Shown in pieces: positions 1 to 5,666 of a stretch of DNA of 5,911 nt. Position 1 is the stretch's first letter, and the number at the start of each line of letters is the position of its first letter. The translations under genes and the position numbers were made by a program. This DNA comes from Thermoprotei archaeon. Lineage in GTDB: Archaea > Thermoproteota > Thermoprotei > QMSL01 > B3-G16. The stretch spans positions 1 to 5,911 of the forward strand of contig QMSL01000086.1 in NCBI GenBank assembly GCA_003649665.1, written 5' to 3'. The notes under the pieces were generated by a model. The model had not been told where the DNA came from. It ran no database searches and saw nothing but the letters and a program-made list of their open reading frames with translations.

Positions 1-1
1 A

Positions 2-379
2 AGGGAACAGCGGATACTACTAACAAAAGATCGTGATCTAGCTGAAAAGGCTCGAAGAAGAGGAGTTAATGTGCTTCTCCTTAAAGGTAACAGACTTGAA
101 ACATGGCTTGCTACACTTTCTAATAGGTATGGAATAAGCTTGGAAATAGATCCTAATCTAGCAAGATGCCCGCACTGCAATACTCCGTTACAACGCGTAT
201 CTGCGAAGGCTCTTGCTGAGTTAAACATAATTACATGGAAACCTCCAGTTGAGAAAGGGGAATATTGGATATGCCCGAAGTGTAGACAAGTCTATTGGAA
301 AGGAAGACATCTAAAATCAATAGTATCTATTTTAAATAAGGCAAAAAAGATGTCAAAGTTTTTAGGCAGGAGTACCTGA
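2..379 (+). CDS. Mut7-C RNase domain protein with zinc ribbon (5' end outside window)
   Basis: The frame is open from base 2, so the gene begins left of the window. A GTG at 71 lies inside the domain and is not the start. The visible 125 residues open with ILLTKDRDLAEKARRRGVNV, the typical second half of a Mut7-C PIN-like RNase domain, with acidic Asp at fragment residues 10 and 12. A four-cysteine zinc ribbon follows: CPHC (56-59) and CPKC (91-94), then the family-type tail YWKGRH. This family (COG1656) is thought to be a metal-dependent RNase. The exact substrate is unknown, and the N-terminal catalytic residues are not in view. The gene ends in TGA 23 bases before the AMMECR1 gene on the same strand, so co-transcription is likely. 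Confidence 0.88.
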   Translation, partial: REQRILLTKDRDLAEKARRRGVNVLLLKGNRLETWLATLSNRYGISLEIDPNLARCPHCNTPLQRVSAKALAELNIITWKPPVEKGEYWICPKCRQVYWKGRHLKSIVSILNKAKKMSKFLGRST

Positions 380-402
380 TAGTTATCAAGGGGAAGCATT
401 CG

Positions 403-1065
403 ATGCAAAAGTTTCTTAGTACTGAGGAGGGTATGTACTTAGTCAAACTTGCCAGACGGGCTGTTAGAGCATTCCTAACTGAAGGAAAGAGGATAAGAGT
501 ACCAAAGGACGTACCACGTAAGTTATTGGAGAAGAGAGGAGTATTTGTAACGATAAGCAAATACATAATTGATGAGGAAACTGATGTTAGAAGAAAGATA
601 TTAAGGGGTTGTGTAGGCTATCCTGAGCCAATAATGCCCCTTGCTGAGGCAACAATCAGTTCAGCCATAGATGCAGCTACTGAAGATCCAAGATTTCCCA
701 GTCTAGTACCTAGCGAGCTAAATCAAGTATTATTTGAGGTTAGCGTGCTGAGTGGAATAGCCGAGATTAACGTCAAGAAGCCTGAAGAGTATTTAAATGT
801 AATCCGATTAGGCGTAGATGGCTTAATCTTAAAGACTAACTATACGAGCGCTATAGTTCTACCACAACATGCCGTAGAATATGGACTCAATGTAGAACAA
901 TACCTTTCTTATCTAGCTGCCAAAGCAGGTCTACCGCCAGATGGATGGAAATATCCACACGTTAGATTATATAGGTTCACAGCCGAGATATACTCAGAGA
1001 TAGAGCCAAATGGACCCATAGTTGAAAGAAGACCTGATTTAGGCGTGAGAGCATATAGGCTATAA
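403..1065 (+). CDS. AMMECR1 domain protein
   Basis: The 220-residue product matches the AMMECR1 family (TIGR00296; archaeal members about 200 residues) along its whole length. Landmarks are LRGCVG (67-72, the hallmark LRGCIG motif with its conserved Cys), DPRFP (95-99), FEVSVL (111-116), DGLIL (139-143), AGLPPDGW (175-182) and FTAEIY (192-197). The ATG at 403 places the first helix (YLVKLARRAVRAFL) where the family begins, and a purine stretch AGGGGAAG lies about 6-13 bases upstream. The protein should be soluble and cytoplasmic. Its biochemical role is not established in archaea; the Cys-containing motif has led to suggestions of an enzymatic or RNA-related role. The last ten or so residues, after the family's ordinary end, form a short unconserved tail. 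It lies between the Mut7-C gene and a DUF4152 gene, probably in one operon. Confidence 0.95.
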   Translation: MQKFLSTEEGMYLVKLARRAVRAFLTEGKRIRVPKDVPRKLLEKRGVFVTISKYIIDEETDVRRKILRGCVGYPEPIMPLAEATISSAIDAATEDPRFPSLVPSELNQVLFEVSVLSGIAEINVKKPEEYLNVIRLGVDGLILKTNYTSAIVLPQHAVEYGLNVEQYLSYLAAKAGLPPDGWKYPHVRLYRFTAEIYSEIEPNGPIVERRPDLGVRAYRL

Positions 1066-1077
1066 ATCAAGGTGAGC

Positions 1078-1770
1078 ATGGTGCTAATCATAAGTGCGGA
1101 TAGCGGCTCGGCACTCCTCGATGGTAGTTATAGGCCGGTAAAAGTCCTAGTTACAGTTGCAATAATCAGCGAACCACCATATAGGAGACCAAGTAGCGGA
1201 TTATACAAGATCATTGAAAGAGAACCTCAAGATATGACAATAATTAAGGAAGAACTAGAGTGCATCATGAAGTTGCTCGATAAGACAAGAAGATCTGTAG
1301 ATGTTGCTCACATAGATATCTCTGCTGGTGCAATGGATCTCTCAGAGCTAAGAATAGAGGATATAGATACGTTAGATATGCCTAGGCATGTAAGAACGTA
1401 TCTAAGGAACCTTCTTCCGCAAATATCTCCCCTCCTTAAAAGGCTCAAAGAAGAATATGGCATCTCTCCTATAGGGATAGGTAAGGAAAGTGTGGTGGTG
1501 AGATTAGCTGAGTTAGGAGTAGCAACATATGGAGTGCTCTACGGTCTTGAAAGGATAAAAAGACTAAAACATATCAGGATAGGTTTGCCCAAGGCCGTTA
1601 CAATTCAGATAACCGATAGGAGCATAAGAGCCAAATCACTACTTCCTGGTGAGCATGATCTTGAATATGAAATCAAGATAGATCCATCTTTATTGAAGAA
1701 TGTAGAATTAAGTGAATATCCTAACCCAATAGCTAGGGGCTTTCGAGTGGTAGAAATTAGAACCCAATGA
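1078..1770 (+). CDS. DUF4152 family protein, RNase H-like fold (PF2046-like)
   Basis: The product is about 230 residues. It resembles, as I remember that protein, Pyrococcus furiosus PF2046, the structural representative of DUF4152, which has an RNase H-like fold and is reported as a single-strand-specific 3'-5' exonuclease. Matching blocks are the N-terminal ISADSG with Asp8, HIDIS with Asp80 (centre of a second strand, where the fold places a catalytic acid), GIGKESVVVRLAEL (135-148 region) and the C-terminal YPNPIARGF block. The start is uncertain. GTG 1072, ATG 1078 and GTG 1081 are all in frame. A GGTGA (1071-1075) lies 2 bases before the ATG and 5 before GTG 1081, and 1081 would align exactly with the remembered PF2046 N-terminus. 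It follows AMMECR1 by about 12 bases. Nuclease activity here is inferred. Confidence 0.85.
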   Translation: MVLIISADSGSALLDGSYRPVKVLVTVAIISEPPYRRPSSGLYKIIEREPQDMTIIKEELECIMKLLDKTRRSVDVAHIDISAGAMDLSELRIEDIDTLDMPRHVRTYLRNLLPQISPLLKRLKEEYGISPIGIGKESVVVRLAELGVATYGVLYGLERIKRLKHIRIGLPKAVTIQITDRSIRAKSLLPGEHDLEYEIKIDPSLLKNVELSEYPNPIARGFRVVEIRTQ

Positions 1771-1785
1771 CTTAAGCAGACGACA

Positions 1786-1798
1786 AACTTTAATAATC
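1786..1798 (+). promoter_or_regulatory. Putative TATA-type promoter of the L35Ae gene
   Basis: The 57-base gap before L35Ae holds AAACTTTAATAAT, an AT-rich block resembling an archaeal BRE/TATA element. Its centre is about 35 bases before the ATG, which predicts a transcription start near 1812-1819 and a very short leader. The element deviates from a perfect TTTAWATA, so L35Ae may also be read from the upstream genes. Confidence 0.4.
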
Positions 1799-1815
1799 TC
1801 TAAGTAATTCATGAT

Positions 1816-1823
1816 GGGGGGAG
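1816..1823 (+). promoter_or_regulatory. G-rich ribosome binding site of L35Ae
   Basis: GGGGGGAG ends 4 bases before the ATG at 1828. It is the strongest purine-rich translation signal in the window and fixes the L35Ae start. Confidence 0.6.
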
Positions 1824-1827
1824 TTCG

Positions 1828-2100
1828 ATGAGCAGGTTTAAAGGAGTCATAGGGAGAATTCTCTCCTTTCAAAGAGGAGGAGGGGGAGTATATCCAAATA
1901 GAGCGCTAATATGGATTCCTCAAGTAAATAGTTATAAGGAGGCGGCAAAGTTCCTAAACAGGAAGGTAATATGGAAGGGTAAGAATAAGGTTATCTACGG
2001 TAAAATAAGACGCCTTCATGGAAGAAAGGGAGTTTTGCTAGCCTACTTTAGAAAGCCCTTGCCAGGACAGGCTCTAGGTACAGAGGTTCAAATACTTTAA
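1828..2100 (+). CDS. rpl35ae: Large-subunit ribosomal protein L35Ae (eL33)
   Basis: This is a 90-residue basic protein with the complete L35Ae fold, a small beta-barrel of the 50S subunit found in eukaryotes and many archaea but not bacteria. Visible marks are FKGVIGRILSFQRG near the N-terminus, the central KFLNRKVIWKGKNKVIYGKI strand pair, and the characteristic C-terminal stretch ending in LPGQALGTEVQIL. The archaeal family is usually about 85-100 residues, so this is full length. The ATG at 1828 is preceded by a G-rich ribosome binding site and a TATA-like element, suggesting independent transcription even though the gene follows DUF4152 on the same strand. It ends in TAA 16 bases from the convergent coiled-coil gene. 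Confidence 0.96.
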   Translation: MSRFKGVIGRILSFQRGGGGVYPNRALIWIPQVNSYKEAAKFLNRKVIWKGKNKVIYGKIRRLHGRKGVLLAYFRKPLPGQALGTEVQIL

Positions 2101-2116
2101 TAGCTTTAATGATTGC

Positions 2117-2725
2117 TTACTCCTTTAGGGCCTTAGATGCTAAATCCATTATGGCTCTTATTACTCCCCTAAGCCTCGCTACTTCCCTGCGTGCTTCCTC
2201 AGTTCTCTTACTCATTTCATCTAACCTCTTCCTCAGTTCATCCCGCTCCTTTTGATTCTTCTCTAACTCAGCCTCTAAAATGCTAATTCTGGCCTTATAT
2301 GCTTCTACCTCTTTTCTTAACGTCTCATTCTCCTCCTTTAACCTCGCGAGTTCTTCCTCTTTCATGCGCTTCCTTAGCTCTTCATTCTCCTTCTTTAACT
2401 TACTTACAAGTTCTTCTAATTCCTTAACCTTTTTTAGAATATCTTGCAATTCGGTATCCGGAATGAACCTCTCTATAACTAAGTTACTCCACTTTATGGC
2501 ATTTTCCTTCTCGTCATAATCTCCAACTACGGTTATCCTAATGTACTCATCCTTGCCTATTCCTCTCTTTACTAATTCCTCAAATATCGTCTTATTAAGA
2601 AAGGCCACATCTCTAGCCACAATTTTTGGATCAACCTTCCCCTTAAATACTGCAAAGGCTGCTCTCCTGACTAAGTTTGCATAACCAGTTGCTTTAACAA
2701 CTCTAGTTCTTATTGTTTCAGGCAT
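2117..2725 (-). CDS. DUF2258-like (ThermoDBP-related?) protein with long coiled coil
   Basis: The 202-residue product has two parts. Residues 5-88 form a small alpha/beta domain (VVKATGYANLVRRAAFAVFK, then helices with FLNKTIFEELV, then strands YIRITVVGDYD and IKWSNLVIERF). This resembles archaeal DUF2258 proteins and, less certainly, the ThermoDBP-related single-stranded DNA-binding proteins of Thermoproteota, where a C-terminal zipper drives oligomerisation. Residues 93-187 are a charged Glu/Lys/Leu coiled coil with regular leucine spacing, ending in a short hydrophobic helix. I prefer ATG 2725 over ATG 2749. AGGGGGAC lies directly before 2725, and a TATA-like GTTTATACT (2755-2763) would place the transcript start near 2733, inside the longer reading frame. 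With 2749 the protein gains eight residues (MRNYLKGD). DNA or RNA binding is inferred. Confidence 0.8.
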   Translation of the reverse strand: MPETIRTRVVKATGYANLVRRAAFAVFKGKVDPKIVARDVAFLNKTIFEELVKRGIGKDEYIRITVVGDYDEKENAIKWSNLVIERFIPDTELQDILKKVKELEELVSKLKKENEELRKRMKEEELARLKEENETLRKEVEAYKARISILEAELEKNQKERDELRKRLDEMSKRTEEARREVARLRGVIRAIMDLASKALKE

Positions 2726-2754
2726 GTCCCCCTTTAAATAATTCCTCATACATT

Positions 2755-2763
2755 AGTATAAAC
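2755..2763 (-). promoter_or_regulatory. Putative TATA box of the coiled-coil gene
   Basis: Read on the minus strand the bases are GTTTATACT, with purines AAA just upstream that could serve as BRE. The centre is about 34 bases before the preferred start at 2725, which predicts an 8-base leader consisting almost wholly of AGGGGGAC. Confidence 0.45.
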
Positions 2764-2822
2764 TTTCTTCCTTTAGGATCAAGATGCGAATTATATTTTT
2801 CAATGAACCTAAACGCTATAAC

Positions 2823-2832
2823 GCTTATATTA
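2823..2832 (+). promoter_or_regulatory. Putative TATA box of the amidohydrolase gene
   Basis: GCTTATATTA lies about 36 bases before the ATG at 2864, so transcription would begin near 2854 with a leader of about 10 bases. The leader contains GTGTGA, a weak match to the archaeal ribosome binding site. A second AT-rich block (AATTATATTTTT, 2790-2801) is further upstream and less well placed. Confidence 0.45.
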
Positions 2833-2863
2833 CCGATCGCTACGAAGGTTAAAGTGTGAAAGC

Positions 2864-3658
2864 ATGGGTAAGTTATATAAGCTAGTCATAGATATTCACA
2901 ACCACGTATTTAGGCAGCCCAATTTTGAGGAGAGACTTTTAAAGTACATGGATGAGGCAGGTGTCGATATAGTTTGCCTATCGCCTTCGCTTGATTACTT
3001 CGAACCTCCATTTAAGGACCCAGGAAATAAAGTCGTAGAAGAGCTTATGAAGAAACATCCGGATAGGATCATAGGCTTCGGAGCAGTATATCCTGGAAGA
3101 ATACCACCAGAAGTCATAGATGAACTTCATGAGAAGGAGTTCAGGGGAATAAAGATGACTATACCAACTAAGCCATATGATGCGGATGAGTTCATGCCCT
3201 ACTATGAGAAGGCCGAGGACTACGACATGCCGATACTATTCCATACAGGCATAGTAACTAGATTTAAATATGATGGATTGGCCGATGTATCATCTGATAG
3301 AATGAGACCCGTACTCTTGGATAGGATAGCACGTAAGTTCCCTAAATTGAAGATAATAGCCGCACATATAGGCGATCCATGGTATCTTGAGGCATTCATG
3401 ACATCTCAAAAGCATCCGAATATGTGGATGGATATCTCGGGGTTAGCAAGGATTGCAAAAGTAAATGCCATAAAGACTTATTTAGGTATTAGAGTAACTC
3501 CTGACAAACTATTATTTGGTCTTGATGAACCGCCAGAGGAATATCCAAGATTAGTGTGGTTCTGGGATACAGCATTAAGGGAGATAGGTATAAGTGAGGA
3601 GGATAGAAGGAAGATATTTGGGGAGACCGCTGCAAAGATATTAGGCATAAAGTATTAG
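2864..3658 (+). CDS. Amidohydrolase-2 family metal-dependent hydrolase/decarboxylase
   Basis: The 264-residue product is a TIM-barrel enzyme of the amidohydrolase_2 group (PF04909, COG2159). It shows the N-terminal metal-binding DIHNH (10-14, His12 and His14), ILFHTG (125-129 region, His127), IIAAHIGDPW (His168), MWMDISGL (188-194 region) and LLFGLDEPP with Asp221. These are the metal and catalytic positions of the family. The usual FGSDYP near the last one reads FGLDEPP here, but the Asp is kept. The C-terminal IFGETAAKILGI matches the family's closing helix. The length is normal. Relatives include nonoxidative decarboxylases and small-molecule hydrolases, so the substrate cannot be named. 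The protein is probably cytoplasmic, with no signal peptide. It is transcribed divergently from the coiled-coil gene, and the PAP2 gene follows after 24 bases. Confidence 0.93.
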   Translation: MGKLYKLVIDIHNHVFRQPNFEERLLKYMDEAGVDIVCLSPSLDYFEPPFKDPGNKVVEELMKKHPDRIIGFGAVYPGRIPPEVIDELHEKEFRGIKMTIPTKPYDADEFMPYYEKAEDYDMPILFHTGIVTRFKYDGLADVSSDRMRPVLLDRIARKFPKLKIIAAHIGDPWYLEAFMTSQKHPNMWMDISGLARIAKVNAIKTYLGIRVTPDKLLFGLDEPPEEYPRLVWFWDTALREIGISEEDRRKIFGETAAKILGIKY

Positions 3659-3671
3659 TTCTCATTAATCT

Positions 3672-3678
3672 GAGGGAA
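3672..3678 (+). promoter_or_regulatory. Ribosome binding site of the PAP2 gene
   Basis: GAGGGAA ends 4 bases before the ATG at 3683 and supports that start. The 24-base gap after the amidohydrolase leaves little room for a separate promoter, so translation is probably from a shared transcript. Confidence 0.5.
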
Positions 3679-3682
3679 AAGA

Positions 3683-4264
3683 ATGAAAAGAAAGAACCTC
3701 ATAATAGCTACAATCATCATGATTTTTCTTTCCGTTTTGTGTCGCTTAAGAATGGAATACGCATTGGAGCAAACGTTCATTATTTCGATATACAAAGTAG
3801 TATTAAGCACGCCCTTACTATATGAGGTAGCTTCGTTAATAAGCATGACCGCAGAGGTATTAGGTGTATGCATAATCTTACTTGTGATTACAGTATATGA
3901 GCAAAAGGTTAGGAAAGGTGATGTAAAGATTACACTCATTGAATTAACCATCACATTAAGTATAGCTATGATAATCGCATTAATACTAAAGACTAGTTTA
4001 AAGGCTCCAAGACCAGTAAGTTCATATCATTCAGGCATAAGCACCTATGGATTTCCTTCAGGACATGTTGCACGCTGTTCTTCCATATATAGTAGCTATC
4101 GTAAGAATAAAGTATTATTGTTCTGGACCATACTCGTAGCTCTTTCCCGGATAATGTTAGGCGCGCATTATATAATAGATGTAGTGGGAGGATATATAGT
4201 CGGCTATTTAGCACATTGCTTAGTAAGGGTAAGAAATATTGAAAAGATTATACGATCACTTTAG
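3683..4264 (+). CDS. PAP2-superfamily membrane phosphatase
   Basis: The 193-residue integral membrane protein has all three phosphatase motifs of the PAP2 / type 2 phosphatidic acid phosphatase superfamily: KTSLKAPRP (103-111, KX6RP), PSGH (125-128, with the catalytic base His) and SRIMLGAHYIID (155-166, SRX5HX3D, nucleophile His162). Hydrophobic segments lie roughly at 5-20, 47-71, 86-103, 143-160 and 164-183. Such enzymes remove phosphate from lipid phosphates or undecaprenyl/dolichyl-type pyrophosphates at the membrane. The substrate here is unknown. One oddity is that only 26 residues separate PSGH from the SR motif (about 33-36 is usual), and the first of these (VARCSSIYSSYRKNK) are polar where a membrane helix is expected. 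The gene ends in TAG and overlaps the convergent hydrolase gene by 17 bases. Confidence 0.92.
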   Translation: MKRKNLIIATIIMIFLSVLCRLRMEYALEQTFIISIYKVVLSTPLLYEVASLISMTAEVLGVCIILLVITVYEQKVRKGDVKITLIELTITLSIAMIIALILKTSLKAPRPVSSYHSGISTYGFPSGHVARCSSIYSSYRKNKVLLFWTILVALSRIMLGAHYIIDVVGGYIVGYLAHCLVRVRNIEKIIRSL

Positions 4265-5588
4265 GGTAAACGTTTAGCTCTATGGCGCGTCGGAGAGCCT
4301 TCTTCTCATCTTTAATTATATAAAATTCCCAGTCGAACGTCCTATGAGGAGGTACATTCTCCACTAGGAATCCTATGTACTTGTTATTCTTGTCGATTGT
4401 AACGGCTAGATGCATTTTCTCGTTATTCTTTACTATAAAGGTCTTTTCCTCAATACCCAGCAGTCCATTAGGTAAGGGTAAATATATTTTATCACACGCA
4501 TAATCGTTAAGGTATATCCTCTCGATACGATCATCAGCGAGTGACGGCGAATAGAATATGTAGTCTTTTGCAAGAGGAATCTTCATGCCGGATACTTTCC
4601 CTCTCGGCCTTATCTTAACCTGAATTAAGTACTCGTCATCGCTTAGGATGTAGCAATGATGCTCTACTTCACCTCCAACCCACTCTATATTTAATGGTAA
4701 CGTGACCTCCTTTCTTTTAACCTTAGTTTCTTCAGCAGGCTTAACGTCGCCACTCCAAGTATCTATAAGCACCTTTCCCTTGAGATTGCATTTTCGCTTA
4801 ATTGACTCGATAATTCTAAGAGAATAGTAAATAGCCATATGTGATTCATTTATGCTATAGCCTACCTCTACGAATGTTGGTCTCCATCCGGTGGAATCGC
4901 TTACCTCAGCTAATAATTGACGTTTAATGGCTTTATTTAAGAGCTCTCTCTCCATGGCTAAATCTACGTCTCTCTTCTCCGCCCACTTAACTAGAGTCAT
5001 AGCTGCGAGTACGTACTTCCTTGAAGTATACGTTAACGATCTTATCTCTACATCCATTTCATATGGATTATAATAATAGCCCATCCATTGATAAACTCCT
5101 CTACATCTCTTCATTTCCCATGCTCCCTCAAGTATAGGACCTAGTTTCTCAGGAACTATTCCCGACTCTTTGAGACTCTTCACGAACTCTCCTACAGTCA
5201 TTGGCTTATAACCATCTCTCTCGTAGCTTTTAATTCTCCTCTCTAATTCTTCTATTAAATCCCCTCTTGCCCTATACTCAAAGAGTTTATAAGGAGAAAC
5301 TCCAGTGACCACTGGCTCTCCATCACCATACCTAATCCAGTTCCACTCAATGTCTCCGTATTTATACTTCCCTTCAGCGCCTAAAACTACATAAATACCA
5401 TCATATTCGTAGTAAGGCGCTATGTTCTCAACCCTTTGGAAATACTCATAGTATGAGCGAGCAAGTAAGGCAATATCATATCCATACTTCTTCATAAATT
5501 CTGGAACCATGGGTCCAAAGAAATTTTCCTGGGCAAAGAAAACATTAGACCTCTTTAAATTACATTTGGAGAGAATCTCCTCATTCAC
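4248..5588 (-). CDS. C-terminal piece of the split GH57/GH38-like protein
   Basis: The reading frame is open from 5666, directly after the amber. The GTG at 5588 is only the first usable start codon and has no ribosome binding site, so independent translation is doubtful. This piece (446 residues from 5588) carries the putative nucleophile block FFAQENFFGP (13-25 region), GAWEMKRCRGVYQWMG (155-170), which resembles the GSW...W.G block of GH57-type enzymes, helices with KYVLAAMTLVKWAEK (191-205), and SDSTGWRPTFVEVGYS (230-245), comparable to the SDW block near the domain's end. From about 290 on it is beta-rich, as in accessory sandwich domains of these hydrolases. Most of the reading frame is intact, with no further stops, which argues that any inactivation is recent. 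It ends within the PAP2 gene's last codons. Confidence 0.65.
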   Translation of the reverse strand: MNEEILSKCNLKRSNVFFAQENFFGPMVPEFMKKYGYDIALLARSYYEYFQRVENIAPYYEYDGIYVVLGAEGKYKYGDIEWNWIRYGDGEPVVTGVSPYKLFEYRARGDLIEELERRIKSYERDGYKPMTVGEFVKSLKESGIVPEKLGPILEGAWEMKRCRGVYQWMGYYYNPYEMDVEIRSLTYTSRKYVLAAMTLVKWAEKRDVDLAMERELLNKAIKRQLLAEVSDSTGWRPTFVEVGYSINESHMAIYYSLRIIESIKRKCNLKGKVLIDTWSGDVKPAEETKVKRKEVTLPLNIEWVGGEVEHHCYILSDDEYLIQVKIRPRGKVSGMKIPLAKDYIFYSPSLADDRIERIYLNDYACDKIYLPLPNGLLGIEEKTFIVKNNEKMHLAVTIDKNNKYIGFLVENVPPHRTFDWEFYIIKDEKKALRRAIELNVYPKVIV

Positions 5589-5666
5589 TTTTTGAGAAAG
5601 CTCAAAATCTAACTTAGGATAGGCGATATATATTTGATCCGAGTAGTGAACTGAAATCAGTTCTAT

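Noticed and set aside
327..1091. Minus-strand open frames at 327-566 and 909-1091
   Set aside because: They lie wholly or mostly opposite the Mut7-C and AMMECR1 genes, lack recognisable domains, and reflect the codon bias of the real genes.
1805..1818. C/D-box-like sequence (ATGATGG) before L35Ae
   Set aside because: It mismatches the C-box consensus at the last base and has no paired D box at a suitable distance.
2094..2116. Terminator hairpin between the convergent L35Ae and coiled-coil genes
   Set aside because: Only a direct repeat (CTTTAAT twice) is visible, with no convincing stem or T-run.
2280..2519. Plus-strand Ser/Phe/Leu-rich open frame of 79 residues
   Set aside because: It is the antisense of the Glu/Lys-rich coiled coil; its composition is a by-product of GAA/GAG/AAG codons.
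3655..4214. Minus-strand open frames at 3655-3954 and 3993-4214
   Set aside because: They are antisense to the PAP2 gene, whose three catalytic motifs leave no doubt about the true frame.
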